From NCBI RefSeq assembly GCF_036516575.1, contig NZ_DATBTY010000060.1:62001-126000 (forward strand): a DNA stretch of 64,000 nt, given 5' to 3'. The notes beneath the pieces were generated by a model, which ran no database searches, was not told the origin of the DNA, and worked only from the letters and a program-made list of their open reading frames with translations. Source of the DNA: Cerasibacillus sp036516575. Its GTDB lineage: Bacteria; Bacillota; Bacilli; Bacillales; Amphibacillaceae. This document shows positions 52,813 to 62,113 of this stretch, in pieces (position 1 is the stretch's first letter; the number at the start of each line of letters is the position of its first letter). Both the position numbers and the translations under genes were made by a program.

Positions 52813-53589
52813 ATGTCTCATTTAATTACATGTGATGTGATGGATCATGTCGCTTTATTAACATTAAATCGTGAAGCTTCTCGAAATGCCTTGTCACAGC
52901 AATTATTGCGTGAATTAGCTGAGCAAATTGAAAAGATTGATCAAAACAATCAAATTTATTGTACAGTGATTACTGGAGCAGGTGATCGGGCGTTTTGTGC
53001 AGGTGCAGATTTAAAAGAACGACGAGGTATGTCAGATACAGAAGTTATTCAAGCCGTTAAACAGATTGGTGAAACAGTCCGTCGTGTAGAATGGATGAGA
53101 AAACCCGTCATCGCTGCGATTAACGGCGCTGCATTTGGTGGTGGTCTAGAATTAGCGTTAGCCTGTGATATTCGGATAGCTAAAGAAGGAGTGAAAATGG
53201 GATTAACAGAAACATCTTTGGCTATCATCCCTGGTGCTGGCGGAACACAACGGCTTTCTCGTTTAGTTGGGCTAGGAAAAGCAAAGGAACTCATTTTTAC
53301 AGCTCAACCTATTACAGCTACAGAGGCTTTAGAAATCGGCCTTGTGGAACAACTAGTAACGGATGATGTAGTAGAAAAAGCTTTAGAAATGGCTAAAACA
53401 ATTGCTAATAATGGTCCGATTGCACTTGAACAAGCGAAACGAGCGATTCAATTAGGGGTTGAGACAGACTTAAATACGGGCCTAAATATAGAACATCTTT
53501 GTTATCAAAAAACGATTCCTACTGAAGATCGACATGAAGGATTATTAGCATTTAAAGAAAAACGAAAGCCAAACTATTACGGTAAATAG
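52813..53589 (+). CDS. Enoyl-CoA hydratase/isomerase (YngF-like)
   Basis: A 258-residue crotonase. The oxyanion-hole segments are CAGADLKERRGM and AAFGGGLELALACDIR, and catalytic-type glutamates lie in LTETSLAIIPGAGGTQRL. By operon context it probably hydrates methylglutaconyl-CoA or a similar enoyl-CoA produced by the carboxylase. GCAGGAGGTG is the ribosome binding site. Confidence 0.9.
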   Translation: MSHLITCDVMDHVALLTLNREASRNALSQQLLRELAEQIEKIDQNNQIYCTVITGAGDRAFCAGADLKERRGMSDTEVIQAVKQIGETVRRVEWMRKPVIAAINGAAFGGGLELALACDIRIAKEGVKMGLTETSLAIIPGAGGTQRLSRLVGLGKAKELIFTAQPITATEALEIGLVEQLVTDDVVEKALEMAKTIANNGPIALEQAKRAIQLGVETDLNTGLNIEHLCYQKTIPTEDRHEGLLAFKEKRKPNYYGK

Positions 53590-53604
53590 GGGGAATGATA
53601 TGAT

Positions 53605-55134
53605 ATGACATACGTCGATGTATTACAAGAGCGTATTAAACAGATAGAAAAAGGTGGTAAAGAAAAGTATCATCAACGAAATGCTGAGAAAGGGAAGCTC
53701 TTTGCAAGAAAGAGACTCGAACTTTTATTTGATGATGGAGTAAATGTGGAAGATGCCTTTTTTGCTAACTGTATGGATGATGAATTACCTTCTGATGGTG
53801 TTGTAACTGGGATTGGAAAGGTAAATGGTCAAGATGTTTGTGTCATGGCAAATGATTCAACAGTGAAAGCAGGTTCATGGGGGAAAAGAACGGTCGAAAA
53901 AATTCTCCGTATTCAGGAAACAGCGATGAAATTAGAAATACCGATGCTTTATCTCGTCGATTCAGCCGGTGCCCGTATTACAGATCAAATTGAAATGTTT
54001 CCTGGGCGAAGAGGTGCAGGGAGAATTTTTCATAACCAAATAAAAATGTCTGGTCGTGTGCCACAAGTTTGTCTTTTATTTGGTCCATCCGCAGCTGGTG
54101 GTGCTTATATTCCAGCTTTCTGTGATATCGTCGTCATGGTTGAGGGTAACGCATCAATGTATCTTGGTTCACCACGTATGGCCGAGAAGGTTATCGGTGA
54201 AAAAGTAACGTTAGAAGAAATGGGTGGGGCAAGAATGCACTGCTCAGTGTCTGGATGTGGTGATGTTCTAGCCAAAACTGAAGAAGAAGCGATTGACTAT
54301 GCACGGAAATATTTAACCTATTTTCCTGCTAATTTTCGCCATAAACCGCCCGTACATGAAGGAAAAGCGATTAAGGAAATCGAAAAATCGATTACTGATA
54401 TTATTCCTGTTAACCAGAATGCACCATTCAATATGTATCATTTAATCGACAAGTTAATTGATGAAGACAGTTTCTTAGAAATCAAGAAGCGATTCGCTCC
54501 TGAACTCATTACAGGACTCGCGCGATTAAATGGGCAAACAGTAGGTATTATCGCCAATCAACCACGTGTAAAGGGAGGCGTCTTATTCCCGGACTCTGCT
54601 GATAAGTCGGCGAAATTTGTCCAATTATGTGACGCGTTTAATATTCCGTTACTATTTTTAGTTGATGTCCCAGGGTTTATGATTGGAACGCATGTTGAAC
54701 GCCAAGGAATTATTCGACATGGTGCAAAAATGTTAGCGACAATGAGTGAAGCGACTGTTCCTAAGATTTCCGTCATTGTTAGAAAAGCTTATGGTGCTGG
54801 CCTTTATGCAATGGCAGGTCCTGCCTTTGAACCAGATGCTTGCCTTGCTTTGCCAACTGCGCAAATTGCGGTTATGGGACCAGAAGCAGCCGTTAATGCT
54901 GTTTATGCTAATAAAATAGCGGAATTACCTGAAGAAGAGCGCCCTGCCTTCGTAAAACAAAAGCAGGAAGAATATCGTAATGATATTGATATATATAGGT
55001 TGGCTAGCGATATGGTCATTGATGCTGTTGTTGATCCAAATAAACTTAGACAAGAACTAATTAATCGATATGCGGTTTACAATCAGAAGAACGTAACCTT
55101 TACAGAACGGAAACATGGTGTCTATCCAGTTTAA
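53605..55134 (+). CDS. Acyl-CoA carboxylase, carboxyltransferase subunit (YngE-like)
   Basis: A 509-residue carboxyltransferase with fused beta and alpha halves, as in propionyl- and methylcrotonyl-CoA carboxylases. The two oxyanion glycine clusters are visible: SAAGGAYIPAFCD in the N-terminal half and KAYGAGLYAMAGPAFEPD in the C-terminal half. VDVPGFMIGTHVERQGIIRHGAK is split between them. It transfers CO2 from carboxybiotin to an acyl-CoA; the substrate is inferred as 3-methylcrotonyl-CoA from the yng-like order. Last gene of the operon, before a terminator. Confidence 0.92.
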   Translation: MTYVDVLQERIKQIEKGGKEKYHQRNAEKGKLFARKRLELLFDDGVNVEDAFFANCMDDELPSDGVVTGIGKVNGQDVCVMANDSTVKAGSWGKRTVEKILRIQETAMKLEIPMLYLVDSAGARITDQIEMFPGRRGAGRIFHNQIKMSGRVPQVCLLFGPSAAGGAYIPAFCDIVVMVEGNASMYLGSPRMAEKVIGEKVTLEEMGGARMHCSVSGCGDVLAKTEEEAIDYARKYLTYFPANFRHKPPVHEGKAIKEIEKSITDIIPVNQNAPFNMYHLIDKLIDEDSFLEIKKRFAPELITGLARLNGQTVGIIANQPRVKGGVLFPDSADKSAKFVQLCDAFNIPLLFLVDVPGFMIGTHVERQGIIRHGAKMLATMSEATVPKISVIVRKAYGAGLYAMAGPAFEPDACLALPTAQIAVMGPEAAVNAVYANKIAELPEEERPAFVKQKQEEYRNDIDIYRLASDMVIDAVVDPNKLRQELINRYAVYNQKNVTFTERKHGVYPV

Positions 55135-55140
55135 TAAGTG

Positions 55141-55174
55141 AAACCGTCTAGTTATGAGGCTAGACGGTTTTCTA
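55141..55174 (+). terminator. Intrinsic terminator of the acyl-CoA operon
   Basis: Inverted repeat AAACCGTCTAG / CTAGACGGTTT (55141-55151, 55160-55170) with T-run. Confidence 0.92.
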
Positions 55175-55299
55175 TTTTCATCCATCTTTTAAACAAGAAT
55201 TTCCGACAAAGTAAGGCAAGTTAATACAAAACTTGTCCATTTAATGATACATTGAGATTGTTAACATTGTATATTAAAAGGATTTAAGGGGGAAATAAG

Positions 55300-55770
55300 A
55301 TGGATGATCGTACATTTCGTGATACCATGGGGAAATTTGCAACTGGCATAACAGTTGTTACAATTAAAGATGATACAGGTACAATTTCTGGCATGACTGT
55401 TAATGCATTTATGTCAGTTTCTTTACACCCGAAACTAATTGCCGTTTCCATCGGTGAGAACGCCAGTTTGTTTAATCAGTTTGTCAAGTCGAAACAGATA
55501 GGTATTAGTGTTTTAAGTGAAAACCAAAAAGATTATTCGATGATTTTCTCACGACAAAAAGAAGAAGATCGCGATATTCCATATACTGATTTAGCTGGAG
55601 CTCCTGTCATAAAAGATGCTTTAGCGACCATAAGTTGTAAAATCACAGATTCATTTAAAGCAGGGGACCACACGATATTTATTGCTGAAGTTATTGATTT
55701 AGATAGAAGGGAAGGACATCCTTTACTTTATTTCGGTGGATCGTATCGAACAGTGAAAAAAGATGATTAA
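55300..55770 (+). CDS. Flavin reductase-like FMN-binding protein
   Basis: A 156-residue protein of the flavin reductase (HpaC/NtaB) family. Motifs: RDTMGKFATGITVVT, MTVNAFMSVSLHPKLIAVS, GISVLSENQ and GDHTIFIAEV near the C-terminus. Such proteins reduce FMN or FAD with NAD(P)H for two-component monooxygenases, but no monooxygenase is nearby. AAGGGGGAAA precedes the ATG. Monocistronic, with terminators on both sides. Confidence 0.88.
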   Translation: MDDRTFRDTMGKFATGITVVTIKDDTGTISGMTVNAFMSVSLHPKLIAVSIGENASLFNQFVKSKQIGISVLSENQKDYSMIFSRQKEEDRDIPYTDLAGAPVIKDALATISCKITDSFKAGDHTIFIAEVIDLDRREGHPLLYFGGSYRTVKKDD

Positions 55771-55776
55771 CCTAAT

Positions 55777-55812
55777 AATCCCCTATTCTTCATTGAATGG
55801 GGATTTTCCTTT
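55777..55812 (+). terminator. Terminator after the flavin reductase gene
   Basis: Inverted repeat AATCCCC / GGGGATT (55777-55783, 55799-55805) with an inner ATTC/GAAT stem and a modest T-rich tail. Confidence 0.75.
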
Positions 55813-55910
55813 ATTTAAGAAAAGAAGCTCTTAAACATAAATATAGTAGATAAGGAACCCAAGTTTACGTATAATGGGGATTAGTATATTGTTAGAAAGG
55901 ATTGTAAATC

Positions 55911-58900
55911 GTGACATTAACGATGATGTCTAAAACTAAAATCGATCACACGCATCTTTTAGCGCTTTATCAAACGATGATTGAACATAGTGATCATATA
56001 CAAGCAAATAAGCTCGTCGATTTATATAAGAAACAAATGGATGAAGAACTAATCATTAGCTTTTCGGGACATTTTTCAGCTGGAAAATCATCGATGATAA
56101 ATGCGTTACTAGGTAAAGATATATTGCCAAATAGTCCGATACCAACAAGTGCAAATATCGTCAAGCTAACATCAGGCGAAGGTTATGTACGTGTATACTT
56201 TAAACATGACTCACCTGTTCAATATAATGAACCATATGATATAGAAGCAGTCAAAAACTTTTGTATGGATAAAGATACGATAAACAGAATTGATATCAGT
56301 ACATCAACTGACGCCATTCCACCAGCTTGTGCCATCGTTGATACACCAGGAATTGACGCAGCAGATGATGCTGACCGTATCATGACTGAATCATCTTTAC
56401 ATGTTGTGGATGTTCTCTTTTATGTGATGGATTATAATCATGTTCAATCAGAAGTTAATCTACAGTTTCTTCAAGAAGTCGAACAAATGAAGATCCCATA
56501 CTATGTCATTATTAACCAGATTGATAAACATGATGAAAGAGAGTTATCATTTTCTACTTTTAAAAAACAGGTCGAACAAACATTTTCACATTGGGGATTA
56601 ACACCTGAGGAGGTTTTTTATTCTTCTTTGTTTGATCTAAGTTTACCAACGAACCAATTTGAAAAAATTAAAGATAAAATTGCAACATTATTTAAGCGGG
56701 GACATCATGAATTATCTAGACTCGATGAAGCAGTTCATCAATTAATTAATGATCATAAACAATTTTTAAATGATCAGGCTGAAGAAGCTATATCGCAAGT
56801 TGGCGGTGAAGAAACGACAACTGATCATTTACAAAAGCATATTGAAGCGATTGACACAAAACTTAAAACCATTAATCAGCATATGTTAGATTTCAAGCAT
56901 CAATTCCAAAACAATGTTAATCAAACTTTAAAAAATGCCTATATGATGCCGCGAGATATAAGAGATTTAGCCAAGTCCTTTTTAGAATCACAACAAAAAG
57001 ATTTTAAGATTGGTTTCTTTGGGGCTAAGAAAAAGACTGCAGCTGAGAAAAAGCGACGATTAGAGAAGTTTTTAACAGCTTTACAACAGTCAGTCGAATC
57101 AAAGGTACAATGGATCTTACGTGATAAACTATTGGCTCTACTAAAAGATTACGGATTAACGAATCACGAATTAACAGCTCTTGTTCAGCAGGTATCTGTT
57201 ACATTATCAGAAGCGAATTTAATTGATGGCATTAATCCAGGTGCACAACTCAATGGGCAATACGTTTTAAATTATACTGAAAATATGAGCCAAACGATTA
57301 AACAATCATTTAAAAACAAAACGAATGACTTATTATCTAAGATTCTCACTTTCTATGAAAAGGAAACGAATCATAAGCTTATGCAATATGAAAAGGAAAA
57401 AGAGCAACTCATTGAAATCGAAAAGCAATCAGTAAAAAAACAGGCTATTTCTGACTCAATGTATCAAGCAATCGAAAAGATACAAATGCAATTGCAATCA
57501 CCAATATATGATGAACAAACAAAAGAATTGATTGAAAAAGTGATTGAACAGAACAATCAAGTTGTTGTTCAAACGTTAGAATCGATTACGACATCAGATA
57601 AGCAGGTCGTTGAAATGGAACAGCATGTTGTTAATGATAAAACGCCAACACATACGATTAATGATATCATGCCGTTCGTTAATCAAACGCTTGAAACAGT
57701 AAATGATGTTACAGGTGTTGAGCAAATTGTTTCTGATATTCGTCGTAAAAAGAAAAGTTTAGCCAATCGCGAGTTGACGATTGCTTTATTTGGTGCTTTT
57801 AGTGCTGGAAAATCTTCCTTGATTAATGCTTTAATCGGAAAAGATTTAATGCCTTCATCTCCTAATCCAACGACTGCCGTCATTAATCGTATTTCTCCTG
57901 TTACAAATGAGCATGCTCATGAAACAGGAATTGTTCATTTGAAAGATGAATCATTGTTGTTTGATGATCTAATGGGAATTGTCAAACGTTTTTCTCCTCC
58001 AAAAACAGATCGTTTTGAAGACCTTTTAAATTGGGCAAAAGCGGAGGAATTATATAAAAAAGATGAATTAAATAAAATGTACCAAGCCTATCTCCATGCG
58101 CTCATTGAGGGTTATGATGACATTAAAGACGTTATAGGAAAAACAACGGACATTACGATTGATCAGTTTAAGGATTTTGCAGTTGATGAGAAAAAAGCTG
58201 CATATGTCGAAGCAATTGATTTATATTATGACTGTGAGGTTACAAAGCAGGGAATGACGCTAGTCGATACACCTGGTGCTGACTCTATTAATGCCCGGCA
58301 TACAAATGTATCTTTTGATTATATTAAATATGCTGATGCGATTCTATATGTCACATATTATAACCATGCCTTATCACGTGCAGATAAAGATTTTCTAATG
58401 CAATTAGGTCGTGTAAAAGAGTCGTTTGAATTGGATAAAATGTTCTTTATCGTCAATGCTTCTGACTTAGCAAAAGATAAAGATGAATTAACCCTCGTTC
58501 TTGATTATGTGAAAGAGCAATTAATGCAATTAGGGATTCGTTTTCCTAGAATTTATCCTATTTCTAGTAAACAATCATTATATGAGAAAATTGAAAATAA
58601 TACACTTAATGATGAAATAATAGCTTTTGAACATGATTTCTATCAATTTATTCATGAAGATTTACCGGCACTTATGATTGATTCTTTAATATACGATATG
58701 AACCGGATGAACAAGACTATAACAAATTATATTCATGCCTTACAGCTTGATGAATCGGAAAAAGAAACATATGAGAGACAACTCGCCAATTCGCAACAAC
58801 AAATTAAAGATGTCATTGACAATGTAGAAACAACGACATTTAAAGAGCGAATCCATGATCGAATTGAAAAGCAACTTTATTATTTACAGGAAAGAATGGC

Positions 58901-59546
58901 CATTCGTTTTCATGATATGTTTAAAGATCATTTTAATCCGACAACAGTTACCCAATCTGGTAAAGAGGGGATTCGCCAATTAGAGCACTGTACTAAAAAT
59001 TTATTAGACTATGCAGGCTATGAACTATTACAAGAAGTGCGTGCGATTGGTTTACGTGTTGAAAAAACATTACAAGAATTAATTGATGAGTTTGATCGTA
59101 ATCTCAAATCCAGTATAAATTTAATTGATAACAACCTATCCTTTAAAACCTTGGAAAAATTGGATTATCATACACCGGCATTTGAACAAGCACTTCGTGA
59201 CATGCCGATGTCCCATTTTCATAAAGTTTTATCTCGTTATCGAGGAACGAAAGCATTTTTTGTAGATAATGAGCGTGAACAGATGCAAGAAGCTATGTTT
59301 CAAATACTTGAACCAGAGATTAAAGCTTACACAAATGAAATTCACCATATGATGGCTCAGGCTTATGAGAACCAATGGTTACAAGCATGTGATACTGTAA
59401 GGGCGAACATGAATGAAGAAGTTGATCTGTATGTGGAGAAGCAACTTGCTATTATGACAGATACAAATGATTTACCATTGTATATTGACATAAACGAACA
59501 ATTAACAAAGATTTTACAGAAGATCAATCGGGAGGAGGAAAGGTGA
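55911..59546 (+). CDS. dynA: Double dynamin-like GTPase DynA
   Basis: A 1211-residue fusion of two dynamin-like proteins, as in B. subtilis DynA (YpbR). G1 motifs are GHFSAGKSS (about 53-61) and GAFSAGKSS (about 627-635); G3 motifs are DTPGID and DTPGAD. Long helical stalks follow each GTPase. DynA tethers and fuses membranes and helps cells survive pore-forming antibiotics and phage. The start is GTG 55911 with AAAGG 10 bases upstream; ATG 55926 (MSKTKIDHTHLL) is an alternative. It is coupled to ypcP by a 1-base overlap. Confidence 0.94.
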   Translation: MTLTMMSKTKIDHTHLLALYQTMIEHSDHIQANKLVDLYKKQMDEELIISFSGHFSAGKSSMINALLGKDILPNSPIPTSANIVKLTSGEGYVRVYFKHDSPVQYNEPYDIEAVKNFCMDKDTINRIDISTSTDAIPPACAIVDTPGIDAADDADRIMTESSLHVVDVLFYVMDYNHVQSEVNLQFLQEVEQMKIPYYVIINQIDKHDERELSFSTFKKQVEQTFSHWGLTPEEVFYSSLFDLSLPTNQFEKIKDKIATLFKRGHHELSRLDEAVHQLINDHKQFLNDQAEEAISQVGGEETTTDHLQKHIEAIDTKLKTINQHMLDFKHQFQNNVNQTLKNAYMMPRDIRDLAKSFLESQQKDFKIGFFGAKKKTAAEKKRRLEKFLTALQQSVESKVQWILRDKLLALLKDYGLTNHELTALVQQVSVTLSEANLIDGINPGAQLNGQYVLNYTENMSQTIKQSFKNKTNDLLSKILTFYEKETNHKLMQYEKEKEQLIEIEKQSVKKQAISDSMYQAIEKIQMQLQSPIYDEQTKELIEKVIEQNNQVVVQTLESITTSDKQVVEMEQHVVNDKTPTHTINDIMPFVNQTLETVNDVTGVEQIVSDIRRKKKSLANRELTIALFGAFSAGKSSLINALIGKDLMPSSPNPTTAVINRISPVTNEHAHETGIVHLKDESLLFDDLMGIVKRFSPPKTDRFEDLLNWAKAEELYKKDELNKMYQAYLHALIEGYDDIKDVIGKTTDITIDQFKDFAVDEKKAAYVEAIDLYYDCEVTKQGMTLVDTPGADSINARHTNVSFDYIKYADAILYVTYYNHALSRADKDFLMQLGRVKESFELDKMFFIVNASDLAKDKDELTLVLDYVKEQLMQLGIRFPRIYPISSKQSLYEKIENNTLNDEIIAFEHDFYQFIHEDLPALMIDSLIYDMNRMNKTITNYIHALQLDESEKETYERQLANSQQQIKDVIDNVETTTFKERIHDRIEKQLYYLQERMAIRFHDMFKDHFNPTTVTQSGKEGIRQLEHCTKNLLDYAGYELLQEVRAIGLRVEKTLQELIDEFDRNLKSSINLIDNNLSFKTLEKLDYHTPAFEQALRDMPMSHFHKVLSRYRGTKAFFVDNEREQMQEAMFQILEPEIKAYTNEIHHMMAQAYENQWLQACDTVRANMNEEVDLYVEKQLAIMTDTNDLPLYIDINEQLTKILQKINREEER

Positions 59547-60409
59547 TGACGAAGCAGCAATTAATGCTTGTTGACGGAATGGCCCTCTTGTTTCGTGGTT
59601 ATTATGCAACGAGCTATCGTGGGAATTTCATGAAGACGCCTGACGGTATGCCAACGAATGGTGTGTATCAATTCTTTCGTTATTTTTTAAATGCTGTAGA
59701 AACTTTTAAACCGTCTCATGTAATATGTTGTTGGGACATGGGCGCAAAAACATTTCGTAATGATATCTATCAAGATTATAAAGCAAACCGTGGTGCACCT
59801 CCTGAAGAATTGGTACCTCAGTTCGATCTTGTTAAGGAAGCGACTTTATTATTTGATATACCGAATATTGGTCTAGAGAACTATGAAGCAGATGATTGTA
59901 TCGGTACTCTTGCTAAACAGTATCGTTCGTCTCATGAGGTGCTCATTTTAACAGGAGATCATGATATCTTACAACTTGTTGATGATTCTGTCTATGTAGC
60001 CATTATGAAAAAAGGACAAGGCAATTATGATGTTTATAACAAAGACAACTTTTATGAGAAGAAAGGTCTTCATCCACATCAAATTATAGACGCAAAGGGC
60101 TTAATGGGTGATTCAGCAGATAATTATCCTGGTGTCAAAGGGATCGGAGAAAAAACGGCTATCAAACTATTAAATGAGTATGGAACAATTGAGCATCTCT
60201 TAGATAACCTTGAAAACTTATCAGCATCAATCCAAAAACGAATTAAGACAAATCTTGATATGTTACATTTATCCAGACAATTAGCTGAAATTCATTGTGA
60301 TGTACCAATTACATGTGATTTATCTAATGCTAAATGGGAGTATGATCGTAACAAAGTTGCTGCTGGATTTGAAGAGCTCAATTTTCTACGTTTAATCGAT
60401 ATGATTTAA
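59546..60409 (+). CDS. ypcP: 5'-3' exonuclease YpcP (ExoR)
   Basis: A 287-residue flap-type 5' nuclease, equivalent to the N-terminal domain of DNA polymerase I. Acidic metal-binding residues appear in MLVDGMALLFRGYY, CCWDMGAKTFR, YEADDCIGTLAK and LTGDHDILQLV, with a helix-hairpin-helix at GVKGIGEKTAIKLL. It removes RNA primers and flaps. GGAGGAGG (59531-59538) supports ATG 59546; GTG 59543 is also possible. The dynA-ypcP pairing is conserved in Bacillaceae. Confidence 0.94.
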   Translation: MTKQQLMLVDGMALLFRGYYATSYRGNFMKTPDGMPTNGVYQFFRYFLNAVETFKPSHVICCWDMGAKTFRNDIYQDYKANRGAPPEELVPQFDLVKEATLLFDIPNIGLENYEADDCIGTLAKQYRSSHEVLILTGDHDILQLVDDSVYVAIMKKGQGNYDVYNKDNFYEKKGLHPHQIIDAKGLMGDSADNYPGVKGIGEKTAIKLLNEYGTIEHLLDNLENLSASIQKRIKTNLDMLHLSRQLAEIHCDVPITCDLSNAKWEYDRNKVAAGFEELNFLRLIDMI

Positions 60410-60440
60410 TACCAAACTAGACCCGTATAATTATTTAGGT

Positions 60441-60460
60441 TATAATACCTATAGAGGTAT
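60441..60460 (+). promoter_or_regulatory. CstR/CsoR-type operator overlapping the -10 of its own gene
   Basis: Perfect inverted repeat ATACCT-ATAG-AGGTAT (60445-60460). The -10 TATAAT (60441-60446) overlaps its left arm, and the ribosome binding site AAAGGAGG follows at once. TAGACC at 60418-60423 is a possible -35 at 17 bases. CsoR-family operators have this ATACC...GGTAT form. Confidence 0.75.
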
Positions 60461-60476
60461 AAAGGAGGAAGGCAAC

Positions 60477-60737
60477 ATGGAGTATACACCACAAGTTAAA
60501 AACCGTTTAAAACGAGTGGAAGGTCAAGTCCGCGGTGTACTTCGCATGATGGAAGAAGAAAAGGAATGTAAAGATGTCATTAGCCAGCTTTCCGCGGCAC
60601 GTTCTGCTATTGATCGTGCGATTGCATTAATCGTTGCGGAAAATCTACAAGTCTGTGTAAAAGAAAAGTATGATAAAGGCGAAGAAACGTCTGATGCAGT
60701 TAACGAAGCAATCCAACTACTCGTAAAAAGTCGATAA
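60477..60737 (+). CDS. cstR: CstR-type persulfide-sensing repressor
   Basis: An 86-residue all-helical repressor of the CsoR/RcnR/FrmR family. C31 and C60 are kept, but the copper-ligand histidine expected at 56 is an asparagine (AENLQVC), the pattern of the persulfide sensor CstR (C31/C60 in S. aureus) and not of a Cu(I) sensor. It would form di- or polysulfide links between protomers and release DNA. It is monocistronic, with a probable self-operator upstream. No sulfide-oxidation genes (cstA, cstB, sqr) are adjacent. Confidence 0.82.
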   Translation: MEYTPQVKNRLKRVEGQVRGVLRMMEEEKECKDVISQLSAARSAIDRAIALIVAENLQVCVKEKYDKGEETSDAVNEAIQLLVKSR

Positions 60738-60740
60738 TAT

Positions 60741-60770
60741 AAAACGGCCCAATTGAGGGCCGTTTTTTAA
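60741..60770. terminator. Bidirectional terminator between cstR and the recombinase gene
   Basis: Perfect inverted repeat AAAACGGCCC / GGGCCGTTTT (60741-60750, 60757-60766), 6-base loop, T-run; the T-run overlaps the recombinase stop codon. Confidence 0.92.
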
Positions 60771-61927
60771 ATGTTTTTAATAAATGATGATTGCTTCCAT
60801 GTATGTGCGACATGATTTTTCCTCTGTTGATATTTTTCTAAATAAATCATTGTCGTATCGATTTTTTTATGCCCTAACGCTTGCATAATCCGATAAATAT
60901 CTGCACCTTGATCCGCACTAATAATTGCAAAGCCATGTCTTAAACTATGTGGTGTAATCGAGCGCTTTTGATCTTGTACAAAGGGAAGATCGGCTTTTTG
61001 TAAAGCATTTGATAAGTATTTTGATAAATATTTATATGAATAGGCTCGATGCCTTGCAGTAATAAATAAAGGGGATTGATCATGATTGTCGAGAATCGTA
61101 TCTAAACCCCGCCGTTTTCGAAACCGTTTAATCGCTGCAAACACATTCGGGAAAATAAATAACTCTCGTCTTTCATTTCCTTTCCCAATGACTTCTAACC
61201 AATATCCTTCAGAATCATATGTTAAATCACATAAACGAGCTTGTGCGAGCTCTCGTATGCGTGCCCCTGTTGTTAAAAGAACAGCTAAAAATCCATGTAT
61301 GATTGGATGTGACTCATAATAGGTTAATAGTTGAATCGCTTCATCTGTATAAAGATCACGGTTAGGGCGATCACGCATATGAACTTGCGCACTTTTAAAT
61401 GATTGATGAAGTGGCTGATTGATATAATCACAATCATAAAGGAATTGTAAAAAATCTTTAAATATAACCGTCTTACGTGAGATGGTTGCGATTGAATATT
61501 GTTTTCCGCCTTTTCCTAATGGAACTGTTTTTAACCAATCTTGAAATTTACGGATATGTTGACGCTGAAGTTGTTTAAATACTGTATGAATATCCAATGT
61601 TCTTGGTTCAAAAGCGATTTCATTCCCATGATTAATTAATATATGATAGATCCATAGCAACTCTCGCAAATATTCCCGTTTTGTATCATCTGTTCGATTT
61701 TTTCTCTCATCCTGGTCCTTTTCTTCATGGACAAATAAATAAATCATTTCCAAATCATTAAAGTCATTGTAATTATCAGTAGCATCAATGATATCTAGCA
61801 TATGCGAATACATTGATTTATCAAGCATTAACTTAGCCATATGGGATATGTCATTTTTTGACATGATCGTTTTTAAGTGATGCATTTTATGTAATTGGGA
61901 TATATCCATTAATGAAGATTCTCTCAC
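60767..61927 (-). CDS. Tyrosine recombinase of unknown target
   Basis: A 386-residue tyrosine recombinase with all catalytic residues: R223 (TTGARIREL), K249 (GKGNERRE), H327 and R330 (TPHSLRHGF), H353 (LGHKKIDTT) and nucleophile Y362. The N-terminal 130 residues are longer than in XerC/XerD (about 300 aa in total) and include a charged segment rather than a plain SAM-like domain. GTG start, 8 bases after AGGAGG on the minus strand. It is divergent from a double-HTH gene. No attachment sites or phage genes are visible. Confidence 0.88.
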   Translation of the reverse strand: MRESSLMDISQLHKMHHLKTIMSKNDISHMAKLMLDKSMYSHMLDIIDATDNYNDFNDLEMIYLFVHEEKDQDERKNRTDDTKREYLRELLWIYHILINHGNEIAFEPRTLDIHTVFKQLQRQHIRKFQDWLKTVPLGKGGKQYSIATISRKTVIFKDFLQFLYDCDYINQPLHQSFKSAQVHMRDRPNRDLYTDEAIQLLTYYESHPIIHGFLAVLLTTGARIRELAQARLCDLTYDSEGYWLEVIGKGNERRELFIFPNVFAAIKRFRKRRGLDTILDNHDQSPLFITARHRAYSYKYLSKYLSNALQKADLPFVQDQKRSITPHSLRHGFAIISADQGADIYRIMQALGHKKIDTTMIYLEKYQQRKNHVAHTWKQSSFIKNI

Positions 61928-62024
61928 TAAATAATCCTCCTATTATTTAATAAATTTAATTTCATAATGTAGATGTAATATGTTTAACTAAATCTTCCAA
62001 TGTAAAGATATTTGTATTTATCAT

Positions 62025-62113
62025 TATAGGTATAATTATAGATCCTATATATGTATTATATCATAATAGGTGAAAAATGGTCTCTTTGTCACCTATATTA
62101 TTGTGTACATAGG
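62025..62113. repeat. Five alternating ATAGG half-sites between the divergent recombinase and HTH genes
   Basis: In order: TATAGG (62025-62030), CCTATA (62044-62049), ATAGGTGA (62066-62073), TCACCTAT (62089-62096), ATAGG (62109-62113). Orientation alternates plus, minus, plus, minus, plus. The middle pair forms an 8-bp perfect inverted repeat. A separate perfect palindrome ATGTATATACAT lies at 62138-62149. The whole intergenic stretch (61928-62222, about 295 bases) is very AT-rich and otherwise holds nothing I can name. Confidence 0.55.

Noticed and set aside
60477..60737. Calling the CsoR-family protein a copper sensor
   Set aside because: The conserved ligand histidine is replaced by asparagine (N56); two cysteines alone fit CstR.
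62041..62070. Sequence TCCTATATATGTATTAT resembling the chromosomal dif site of Bacillus beside a tyrosine recombinase gene
   Set aside because: It aligns with the dif consensus only with a gap and lacks a good XerD arm (TTATGTAAA). The similarity is explained by AT-rich sequence and by the ATAGG half-sites. No better dif was seen in the intergenic regions I scanned by eye.
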